From the NCBI GenBank assembly GCA_030432775.1, contig JAUILO010000070.1, positions 1 to 12,784 of the forward strand: a stretch of DNA of 12,784 nt, given 5' to 3'. Position numbers and translations under genes: made by a program. The notes beneath the pieces are model-generated. The model did no database searches and was not told the DNA's origin. It saw only the letters and a program-made list of their open reading frames with translations. Each line of letters begins with the position of its first letter. Position 1 is the first letter of the stretch. This document shows, piece after piece, positions 6,736 to 12,784 of the stretch. Source of the stretch: Alphaproteobacteria bacterium (lineage in GTDB: Bacteria > Pseudomonadota > Alphaproteobacteria > Micavibrionales > Micavibrionaceae).

Positions 6736-8535
6736 ATGTCTGAGAAGAAAAAACCAACTATCACTGAAATTGGAAACAACATTGATGCGGCGCTCGGCAG
6801 AACAAAGGCCGATGTTGTAATCAAGAATGTTAATCTTCTGGACACAGTCACCGGCGAAACAGCCATCACCGATATTGCCATTGTCGGCAACAAAATTGTC
6901 GGTACATACGAAACAGATTTTTACGAAGGTATAAAAGAAATTGACGGCACTGGCCTTACTGCGGTCGCCGGTTTCATTGACACTCATGTTCATGTTGAAA
7001 GCTCGCTTATTACACCATCCGAGTTTGATCGATGCGTTCTGCCAAAAGGCACAACAACAGCTATTTGTGATCCGCATGAAATATCAAATGTCATGGGCGA
7101 AGAAGGCCTGCAATACTTCATTGACAGTTCCGAAGCCACAGCGATGGACTTATTTGTCCAGCTTTCCTCATGTGTACCTGCGACAAATCTTGAAACATCA
7201 GGCGGCAGTCTTGATGCGAAGGCACTATTAAAATTCAAAGACCATACAAATGTCATTGGCCTGGCCGAATTTATGAATATTGGCGGCGTCCTCGGCAAGG
7301 ATCCTGACGTGCTTGAAAAACTGGCGGCATTTGCGGACGGCCATATTGATGGCCACAACCCCGGCATATTAGGACCAGCGCTGAACGCCATGGCATCATG
7401 TGGTGTACGTAATTGTCACGAATCAACAAGCGCGGCCGAAGCACGTGAAAAACTCCATAAAGGGTTACATGTTTTCTTACGCGAAGGCACAGCCGCCAAA
7501 AATATCGATGCGCTACATTCGGAATTGAACCCGTTTACATCACCTTTCATCAGCATTTGTACCGATGACCGTAATCCGCTTGATATCGCCGAAGAAGGCC
7601 ATCTGGATCACATCATCCGCAAGCTGATTGCCCATGGCCATAAACCTGCCGAAGTATACCGCGCGGCCAGCTGGTCTGCGGCACAGCAATTCGGTCTGCA
7701 TATGGATACACCTAAATGGAATAAACGCGGCCTGATCGCGCCGGGCTGGCAAGCTGATATCGTGTTACTCAGTGATGTTGATAAATGTGAAATCCATAGC
7801 GTCATCAAAGACGGTGCAATTGTTGACGATACAACATTTGAAAACCTGCCGCATGTTGATCCGGTTGGTCTTGATTCAATTCACGTCGGCACAATCACTT
7901 CTGATGATTTCGTTATCAAGGGTCAAAGTGGCGAAGTGGACGTTATCGGCGTTGAAGCCGGTTCAATTGTGACCAAGCATCTTAAGCTTGAAATGGAAGC
8001 CAATAAAGATGGCATCATTGAAAATGATTTCGGACAAGACCTGCTTAAACTTGCGGTTATTGAACGCCACGGCGTAAATGGCAACATGGCTAAAGCTTTT
8101 GTAAACGGTTTTGGCATTAAAGAAGGCGCAATCGCAACCTCTATTGGTCACGATAGCCACAATATCACTGTTGTTGGTGCAAGTAATGAAGATATGGCTG
8201 TAGCTGTTAACCGCCTAAAAGAACTAAAAGGCGGCATGGTTGTGGTAAAAGACGGCGTAGTTGAAGGAGAAATAGCACTGGAGATCGCAGGTCTTATGGC
8301 ACGCGATAAAAGCTATGAAGATGTCAAAGTAGAACTGGAAGCCCTACGGGAAGCTGCCACACATTTAAATTCTTCCATACACGAGCCATTCATGCTTCTG
8401 GCATTCTTGCCGCTATGTGTTATTCCTTCGTTGAAGCTGACTGATTTCGGATTGGTACGGTTTGATCCCGCTGGCGGCGATGAGGGGCCTGTACTTATTC
8501 AGGATCAACGAAAATCTACGCCACAACCGAAATAA
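6736..8535 (+). CDS. ade: Adenine deaminase
   Basis: The enzyme hydrolyses adenine to hypoxanthine and ammonia in the cytoplasm, feeding purine salvage. The 599-residue length agrees with bacterial Ade proteins (roughly 580-600). In order: an N-terminal beta-domain strand (DVVIKNVNLLDTVTGE, 26-41), the metal-binding IDTHVHVESS (81-90, His84 and His86), CDPHEISNV (111-119), GLAEFMN (175-181), DGHIDGHNPG (201-210), CHES (227-230), and CTDDRNP (275-281) with the aspartate pair characteristic of the amidohydrolase fold. The C-terminal Ade-specific half carries IERHG (442-446), SIGHDSHNI (479-487) and LKGGMVVV (497-504), and ends with PFMLLAFLPLCVIPSLKLTD (551-570), a hallmark of this family. All expected metal ligands are present. 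The gene stands alone, converging on the GT-C transferase gene with 33 bp between stop codons and no strong terminator hairpin there. No other purine genes are nearby. Confidence 0.94.
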   Translation: MSEKKKPTITEIGNNIDAALGRTKADVVIKNVNLLDTVTGETAITDIAIVGNKIVGTYETDFYEGIKEIDGTGLTAVAGFIDTHVHVESSLITPSEFDRCVLPKGTTTAICDPHEISNVMGEEGLQYFIDSSEATAMDLFVQLSSCVPATNLETSGGSLDAKALLKFKDHTNVIGLAEFMNIGGVLGKDPDVLEKLAAFADGHIDGHNPGILGPALNAMASCGVRNCHESTSAAEAREKLHKGLHVFLREGTAAKNIDALHSELNPFTSPFISICTDDRNPLDIAEEGHLDHIIRKLIAHGHKPAEVYRAASWSAAQQFGLHMDTPKWNKRGLIAPGWQADIVLLSDVDKCEIHSVIKDGAIVDDTTFENLPHVDPVGLDSIHVGTITSDDFVIKGQSGEVDVIGVEAGSIVTKHLKLEMEANKDGIIENDFGQDLLKLAVIERHGVNGNMAKAFVNGFGIKEGAIATSIGHDSHNITVVGASNEDMAVAVNRLKELKGGMVVVKDGVVEGEIALEIAGLMARDKSYEDVKVELEALREAATHLNSSIHEPFMLLAFLPLCVIPSLKLTDFGLVRFDPAGGDEGPVLIQDQRKSTPQPK

Positions 8536-8568
8536 ATCGCCCGCATTTAAAAAAACAAATGAGCAGAA

Positions 8569-10152
8569 TTAATCATCTTTGCGATGATAAACGTCGTATT
8601 GGATCATGTAATCTTTTTCCAGCGCCGTGCCGGTGAAATAATCCTTGCGGTTAATCTCAAGCACGTCATCTTTGGTGTAATGCGCCCATTGCTGTTTGAA
8701 GTCTTCATCAATAGAAAAGAAATCGGCAAAATCAAAGATATTGCCGTCATCCAGAATATCAAAACGCCCGATCAACAATAATTTCGGTTTATAAATCGCG
8801 AAATCTTCGGCCACCATATGTGCAAAATGTTTGCGGTAATGCGTTATATCCGCCGCTGTTAAATCTGCAGCCTCCCCTTTTTCCAATTTTTGCGCATCCA
8901 TAACCAGCTTGGGCAGAAACCACAATGTCGGAAAACGCGAGGCATGTTCTTCGCTATTATAGAAGACGGTTGAATATAAAACCTCGGTACTGCTGTGGAA
9001 AATGAAATAAGGACATGGCTTTTCACAGCTCTTAATAGCCTGACTAAGCGGCAAGGTTTTATAATCCTCATGCGATGGGAAGCGCGTCATGGGCGGCCGG
9101 ACAATGTACGCCGCGCCAATCAGAACAATGATAAAAGCCGTGGCGATAACGCCCTGCCATTTATCGCGCTTAATACGGGCAATCAGATTGCCATAAACGG
9201 ACATCGCAATCGCGCAATATAAAAACACCAGCGCCGGAATTAAATGATAATAAAAACCCTTCATCTGTACGGCAAAGGGAACCAAACAAATAAGCGCGGC
9301 AAAATATAGCGCGATCGTCAAATTCGGTTTTTGTTCGGCAGGACGCCCAATTACAAGTTCAACAATCAACAAAACAGAAATTAAAAAACCATGCGTCAAC
9401 AAGAGTGGCATCGCGATATCATAATCGGTGTTAGATACGTACAGCGCCAGTACATCAGGAAGTACAACATCAATAAAGCCACGAAAGAAAATGAATACCA
9501 GAGCCAAATATGAAAGCGTACACACAGACAGCGCAATGAAATCCGCGTCCTTTATAACCCAAAACTTCCGCTGTACTATCATACGATGTAGCAATAGCAA
9601 TGTTGGCAATAATCCAAAATGCGGCTTAATCAAAACAGCCAATGCGCCAAAAATCATGACCGGCCAAAGCCATTTTTTCGGCAATTGATATCCAAAGGTT
9701 AAAGCAAGCTGCGCCAGAAACAGCGGCATTAAACCCAGCAAGACAATTTGTTCGCGCTCACCCAGTGTAATTGAAAGCAATATCGTATTTGCCGCCATAT
9801 AGGCCGCGATAAAAATATGATTTTGCGCTTTCGTGATCGATGGAAAATGACTCAAAATTTTATATATCGCGATACCGGACAGGCCGATCATAAAAACGAA
9901 ATAAGCAAAGACCAGATAATATTCAGGCACGGGTAATATCCGCGCCAGAATTACAGGCGGCAAGTGATATAAAACGCTAAGGGGCGGATTCACTTCGAAA
10001 TAGCCTTGCTCCATAGAAAGACCGGCAAGCAGACGTTCAGCAGATACAAGCAGCCAGCTTGTATTACCATTTAAACTAAGCTGCGCTTGAATAAACAGCC
10101 ATGGCAATAGCATAACGGTCAAAAGCAGACAGAAATATTTTGTCGTTTTCAT
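8569..10152 (-). CDS. GT-C-like integral membrane glycosyltransferase
   Basis: This 527-residue protein has about ten hydrophobic helices in residues 5-352 and then a soluble C-terminal domain of about 175 residues. Helix 1 (5-24) is followed by a loop with NGNTSW (28-33) and FEVNPPLSVLYHLPP (52-66), the pattern of GT-C enzymes of the PMT/ArnT type, where the first loop carries the catalytic acid; Glu53 is the best candidate visible. GEREQ (131-135) and IKPHFG (175-180) are conserved-looking loop motifs, and two close cysteines (376, 380) occur in the soluble domain. Such enzymes transfer a sugar from polyprenyl phosphate to an acceptor on the outer face of the inner membrane. Its ATG overlaps the stop of the GtrB-like gene by 4 bp (ATGA), implying translational coupling, so it is the likely acceptor-specific transferase of the cassette (a GtrC role). 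The acceptor could be O-antigen, another glycan or a protein. Fold is fairly sure; substrate unknown. Confidence 0.82.
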   Translation of the reverse strand: MKTTKYFCLLLTVMLLPWLFIQAQLSLNGNTSWLLVSAERLLAGLSMEQGYFEVNPPLSVLYHLPPVILARILPVPEYYLVFAYFVFMIGLSGIAIYKILSHFPSITKAQNHIFIAAYMAANTILLSITLGEREQIVLLGLMPLFLAQLALTFGYQLPKKWLWPVMIFGALAVLIKPHFGLLPTLLLLHRMIVQRKFWVIKDADFIALSVCTLSYLALVFIFFRGFIDVVLPDVLALYVSNTDYDIAMPLLLTHGFLISVLLIVELVIGRPAEQKPNLTIALYFAALICLVPFAVQMKGFYYHLIPALVFLYCAIAMSVYGNLIARIKRDKWQGVIATAFIIVLIGAAYIVRPPMTRFPSHEDYKTLPLSQAIKSCEKPCPYFIFHSSTEVLYSTVFYNSEEHASRFPTLWFLPKLVMDAQKLEKGEAADLTAADITHYRKHFAHMVAEDFAIYKPKLLLIGRFDILDDGNIFDFADFFSIDEDFKQQWAHYTKDDVLEINRKDYFTGTALEKDYMIQYDVYHRKDD

Positions 10153-11195
10153 GATTTATATATTTTATCGATCAGATAAAGCGGACGTCGTTTGGTTTCA
10201 CTAAATATCCGGCCAATATATTCGCCGAGTATGCCAATGGTTAAAAGCTGGATACCGCTTAGGAAACTGATCATCACCATAAGAGAAGGATAGCCGGGTA
10301 CGTTACTGCCGAAAAACAAGGTTTTAATCAAGATATAAGCCCCAAAAAGAAATGAAAAGGCCGATATCAAAAAGCCGAAGACCGTCGCCATACGCAGCGG
10401 TGTCATGCTAAAACCGGTAATACCTTCCAGTGATAAATTCCAAAGCGAGATATAATCCCATTTCGTGCGGCCAGCCGCGCGCGGCTGACGTTGATATTGA
10501 AGCGGCACTTGTTTATAACCAATCCAAGCAAACATGCCTTTCATAAAGCGATGCTTTTCGCGTAATTGTGCCAATGCATCAATAGCGCGACGATTCATTA
10601 TTCGGAAATCTCCAGTATTCAGCGGTATATCAACGCGGCTAATCCGGTTGATGATTTTATAAAAAACCGCCGCAGAGAATTTCTTGAACCATGTTTCACC
10701 AAGACGGCTTATGCGCTGTCCATATACAACATCGCAATCTTCATCTTTCCAGATTTTAATCAGATCAGGGATCAGCTCCGGCGGATCTTGCAAATCAGCA
10801 TCCAGAATAATAACAGCATCGCCGGTAATCTGGTCTAATCCGGCTGTCATCGCGACTTCTTTGCCGAAATTACGTGACAAATTAACAACCATCACGCGTT
10901 TATCCGCTTCCTGGATCGCTAATAAATCACTCAATGTTTCATCTTTACTGCCATCATTGATGTAACAAATCTCAAATTTATAATCTTTTTCAAGTTCACT
11001 AATGACATCGGTGATACGCTTATGGCACATATGAATAACCGCCTGTTCATTATAACAGGGCACAAGAATAGAAATCAGCTCTTTGCTTTTATTACCCGAC
11101 GAACGGGCAGGAGCGCGCTTAGTCGCTGCAGGTTTTGCAGTTGAGGCTTTTGAAGCGGTTTTCTTTTTTGTCGTTACGGTTTTAGATTTGGACAT
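10149..11195 (-). CDS. GtrB/DPM1-like polyprenyl-phosphate glycosyltransferase (GT2)
   Basis: The 348-residue enzyme is expected to transfer a sugar from a nucleotide donor to undecaprenyl phosphate on the cytoplasmic side of the membrane. The GT2 domain starts at ISILVPCYNEQ (41-51), with YINDGSKDET (78-87), NLSRNFGKEVAM (105-116), the DxD motif in LDADLQDPPE (131-140; Asp132, Asp134), NTGDFRIMNR (193-202) and RQPRAAGRTKW (236-246), the lipid-phosphate-side motif of the GtrB/ArnC/YfdH group. Two C-terminal membrane helices (about 269-293 and 306-328) match the GtrB architecture. Before the catalytic domain is a 39-residue tail rich in Lys, Ala, Thr and Ser that is not usual for the family. 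The ATG is the only sensible start, since the next Met (56) lies inside the domain. It has a weak AGG close to the ATG. It heads a two-gene minus-strand operon with the GT-C gene and starts 5 bp from the divergent GtrA-like gene. Confidence 0.92.
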   Translation of the reverse strand: MSKSKTVTTKKKTASKASTAKPAATKRAPARSSGNKSKELISILVPCYNEQAVIHMCHKRITDVISELEKDYKFEICYINDGSKDETLSDLLAIQEADKRVMVVNLSRNFGKEVAMTAGLDQITGDAVIILDADLQDPPELIPDLIKIWKDEDCDVVYGQRISRLGETWFKKFSAAVFYKIINRISRVDIPLNTGDFRIMNRRAIDALAQLREKHRFMKGMFAWIGYKQVPLQYQRQPRAAGRTKWDYISLWNLSLEGITGFSMTPLRMATVFGFLISAFSFLFGAYILIKTLFFGSNVPGYPSLMVMISFLSGIQLLTIGILGEYIGRIFSETKRRPLYLIDKIYKS

Positions 11196-11200
11196 AGCCT

Positions 11201-11608
11201 ATGCAGTATATCTCAGAGTTGATCAGGAATCACCACGGAAATTTCGTCCGTTTCTGTTTCGTTGGCGCTGTAAATACCAGCGTCGATTTTCTTGTCTTTT
11301 TCGCGTTGTTATACGGACTATCAACAGGCATAGCCGCTGCGCATATCTGCTCGTTTCTGGTGGCCACATGCGGTAGCTTCCTCATGAATAAAATCTGGAC
11401 ATTCAAGGACAAGAATAAAGACAAGATCATGCCGCAATTCGGCACATTTTTGGTTATAACGGGATCAGGTCTTGGCATCAGCACTGCATTCTTGCTTTTC
11501 CTCAACTCCTATATGCCTGTTTTGATCGCTAAAATCATTACTATCGGCATCACATTGGTCTGGAATTACACAGGTAGCCACGCCATCGTTTTCAATAAAG
11601 ATAAATAA
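11201..11608 (+). CDS. GtrA-family membrane protein (probable polyprenyl-linked sugar flippase)
   Basis: The 135-residue protein has the four-helix GtrA layout. The first helix begins NFVRFCFVGAVNTSVDFLVFF (14-34), matching the family's 'rFllvGg.nt..d' opening. Helices at about 42-64, 79-101 and 107-127 follow. The two repeat-like signatures at helix ends are LMNKIWTFKDK (61-71) and WNYTGSHAIVFNKDK (121-135), equivalent to the family's 'N...w.F' motifs. GtrA proteins are thought to move polyprenyl-phosphate sugars made by GtrB across the inner membrane, which fits the adjacent GtrB-like and GT-C genes. In known gtr clusters gtrA leads the same operon; here it points the other way, with its start 5 bp from that of the glycosyltransferase. 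A GGA (11190-11192) 8 nt before the ATG may serve as ribosome binding site; a TTG at 11219 is a possible alternative start that would still keep the family motif. Confidence 0.88.
   Translation: MQYISELIRNHHGNFVRFCFVGAVNTSVDFLVFFALLYGLSTGIAAAHICSFLVATCGSFLMNKIWTFKDKNKDKIMPQFGTFLVITGSGLGISTAFLLFLNSYMPVLIAKIITIGITLVWNYTGSHAIVFNKDK
11205..11210 (-). promoter_or_regulatory. Candidate -10 box for the glycosyltransferase operon, inside gtrA
   Basis: On the minus strand TATACT (5 of 6 to consensus) ends 9 nt before the glycosyltransferase ATG and lies inside the first codons of the GtrA-like gene. No clear -35 is seen. With only 5 bp between the two start codons, each gene's promoter must overlap the other gene unless the starts are misplaced, so a promoter near here is expected even though this exact box is uncertain. 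Confidence 0.25.
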
Positions 11609-11629
11609 AGGCAGTTATTGCCGAAGGCC

Positions 11630-12283
11630 TTAGTCAGGCACGCTTGTATGAATAAACAAGACAATGCCTGAATCAAAATCAACGCGCCCTTCATCTGCAC
11701 TCATCACATTACTCGTCCCCAGCCAGCCCAAATTATATGGCGGCCCTAAATCCTCAGCAGCATATTCCAGCCCTTCATAGCGAAGATTTTTCGTCTCACG
11801 CAATGGTATAACGCCCACATAATCACCGATCTGACCTTCAAACGAGAAAGGCTGTGATAACAAGCGCAGATGAGTAGTTTTATCGCGTAAAGCAATACGG
11901 GAATGCCCATCAAACTGCTCAAGCGATAAAATATTGCCAAATTGGTGATCCAGCCTGCCACCCAGTGCGCCAAATACGATGATCTGTGCATCTTTTGAAT
12001 GTTCCTGACTAAGACGGAGGGCTTTTTGTAAATCTGTGGCATTTTGATCTGCATCATGATGAACAGCAACGCCTTGTTGTGCTTTTGCCCAGTCCAGATG
12101 CGCCGGATCAACCGAGTCAAAATCACCAATGACATATTCCGGAATAACGCCAAGTGCAATCGCGTGGCGCAAGCCACTATCGGCGCAAATGATCAGATCA
12201 TCTATGCCGATTTGTGACCTCGTCCAGTCCAGATCATCAAGATCATGACCAGCAAGAATAATAATTTTAACGCTCATATCCAT
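11630..12283 (-). CDS. thiN: Thiamine diphosphokinase
   Basis: The enzyme transfers pyrophosphate from ATP to thiamine, giving thiamine diphosphate in the cytoplasm, and so serves thiamine salvage. The 217-residue length is normal for the family. Diagnostic motifs appear in order: CADSGLRHA (33-41), PEYVIGDFDSVD (48-59) with the metal and phosphate-binding GDFDS, DQNATDLQKAL (79-89), FGALGGRLDHQFGNI (104-118), and GTSNV (189-193) in the C-terminal thiamine-binding sandwich. All expected acidic residues (Asp35, Asp54, Asp56, Asp84, Asp112) are present. The start could be the ATG at 12283 or the one two codons later (12277); neither has a good Shine-Dalgarno. The gene converges on the GtrA-like gene with 21 bp between stops. 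No TPP riboswitch or other thiamine gene is seen; a TATAAA box on the minus strand (12316-12321) is a weak promoter candidate. Confidence 0.94.
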   Translation of the reverse strand: MDMSVKIIILAGHDLDDLDWTRSQIGIDDLIICADSGLRHAIALGVIPEYVIGDFDSVDPAHLDWAKAQQGVAVHHDADQNATDLQKALRLSQEHSKDAQIIVFGALGGRLDHQFGNILSLEQFDGHSRIALRDKTTHLRLLSQPFSFEGQIGDYVGVIPLRETKNLRYEGLEYAAEDLGPPYNLGWLGTSNVMSADEGRVDFDSGIVLFIHTSVPD

Positions 12284-12413
12284 TCGGTTTATCTGACCGG
12301 CGTTCAGTTTAAAATTTTATACCCTGACAAACTACCACCTTCGCAATAAACCCTCAATTAATGAATGAAGCAGTCTAGTTAATGCGCTGCACCAAACAAA
12401 TTCCGATTTTTTC

Positions 12414-12443
12414 TTTACAGATCAACGCCAAAAGGCCTAGAAA
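12414..12443 (+). promoter_or_regulatory. Weak candidate promoter of the HAD hydrolase gene
   Basis: TTTACA (12414-12419, 5 of 6) and TAGAAA (12438-12443, 4 of 6) are 18 bp apart and would give a leader of about 20 nt before the ATG at 12473. The divergent 189-bp gap must hold promoters for this gene and the thiamine kinase, but the match is only suggestive. Confidence 0.27.
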
Positions 12444-12472
12444 TAAAAGAAAAAATTGGGAAGTTTAAAAAC

Positions 12473-12784
12473 ATGCCGACTTTGCGCAGAATCTTTAATG
12501 AACTCAAAGACGACAAAGAAGCAGCCTTTATCTTTGATCTGGATTGCACGCTTGTCGATACACGTCCTCTTTATGACCAAATGGCTGATAACGGCGCGCG
12601 TCTTGTCATGGAATATACCGACATGAATTACGAACAGGCTATGGCCGCCGTAGATAGTGCGCTTGAAGATTATAATGGCTATGTCCGTGAAGCATTCGAA
12701 GAGCGATATAATATTCCCGGCGCTATAACTGTCGATCGTGTTTATGATCCGGACACTATGGATTTATCACTTATCTCCGTGCCG
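12473..12784 (+). CDS. HAD-superfamily hydrolase, N-terminal part (possibly pyrimidine 5'-nucleotidase-like)
   Basis: The gene runs off the right edge after 104 residues. AAFIFDLDCTLVDT (17-30) is the HAD motif I (DxDxT): Asp22 would be the phosphorylated nucleophile, Asp24 the acid/base, and Thr26 is present, so this part of the active site is intact. It is followed by a helical region, RPLYDQMADNGARLVMEYTD (31-50) and NYEQAMAAVDSAL (52-64), in the position of the small helical cap domain. That start of the cap reminds me of SDT1-like pyrimidine nucleotidases, but phosphoglycolate phosphatase-like or other HAD enzymes are also possible. Motifs II-IV lie outside the window, so substrate cannot be judged. 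The ATG follows GGGAAG (12458-12463) at 9 nt, a good ribosome binding site. The gene diverges from the thiamine kinase gene. Confidence 0.8.
   Translation, partial: MPTLRRIFNELKDDKEAAFIFDLDCTLVDTRPLYDQMADNGARLVMEYTDMNYEQAMAAVDSALEDYNGYVREAFEERYNIPGAITVDRVYDPDTMDLSLISVP

Noticed and set aside
6718..7391. Minus-strand frames of 119 and 133 residues inside ade
   Set aside because: They lie antisense to strongly conserved ade sequence and show no family features.
10684..11376. Plus-strand frames opposite the glycosyltransferase and overlapping gtrA (10684-10965, 11083-11376)
   Set aside because: They are shadows of the GT2 gene or a shifted frame of gtrA; composition is poor and motifs are absent.
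11608..11631. Possible bidirectional terminator between gtrA and the thiamine kinase gene (GGCA-GTTAT-TGCC and AAGGC...GCCTT)
   Set aside because: The stems are 4-5 bp without a T tract on either strand; position is right but the structure is too weak.
11746..12177. 143-residue minus-strand frame inside the thiamine kinase gene
   Set aside because: It is another frame of the same strand as a gene with all diagnostic motifs; no own start signal or domain.

Overview
The window looks like chromosomal DNA of a Gram-negative bacterium, most likely an alphaproteobacterium of moderate to low G+C. This is inferred from the mix of housekeeping and envelope genes and the look of the proteins; there is no rRNA or marker gene to settle it. 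There are no insertion sequences, CRISPR arrays or phage genes, and no gene-free stretch longer than about 220 bp.

Layout, left to right. (1) The 5' part of a minus-strand YbaK/ProXp-ala-type prolyl-tRNA editing protein is cut by the left edge. (2) A tRNA-Gly(GCC) gene at 395-469 lies divergent to it. (3) A 158-residue protein with two membrane segments (563-1039) is followed by a very large 1798-residue protein (1118-6514). The large protein is the most unusual item: its N-terminus has a complete M48-type zinc metalloprotease signature (HExxH plus ExxxD), its C-terminus resembles an atypical UbiB/ABC1-type kinase, and about 1100 residues between them match nothing I recognise. No signal peptide or membrane segment is visible in it. 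(4) An adenine deaminase gene (ade, 6736-8535) lies behind a short regulatory region with a perfect 8-bp dyad. (5) A three-gene glycosylation cassette follows: a multi-spanning GT-C-like transferase and a GtrB-like polyprenyl-phosphate glycosyltransferase on the minus strand (4-bp overlap), and a GtrA-like flippase on the plus strand whose start lies only 5 bp from that of the glycosyltransferase. (6) Thiamine diphosphokinase (minus, 11630-12283) converges on gtrA. (7) The start of a HAD-family hydrolase (plus, from 12473) runs off the right edge.

How the genes work together. The Gtr-type trio forms one pathway by family knowledge: GtrB loads a sugar onto polyprenyl phosphate on the cytoplasmic face, GtrA flips it, and the GT-C enzyme transfers it to an envelope acceptor. 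The tRNA editing protein, adenine deaminase, thiamine diphosphokinase and HAD hydrolase are separate housekeeping or salvage functions. The small membrane protein and the giant protein may form a pair, but only adjacency supports that.

The best candidate for an undescribed system is the protease-kinase giant with its small membrane neighbour. All domain calls are from reading motifs by eye; no database or structure search was possible.
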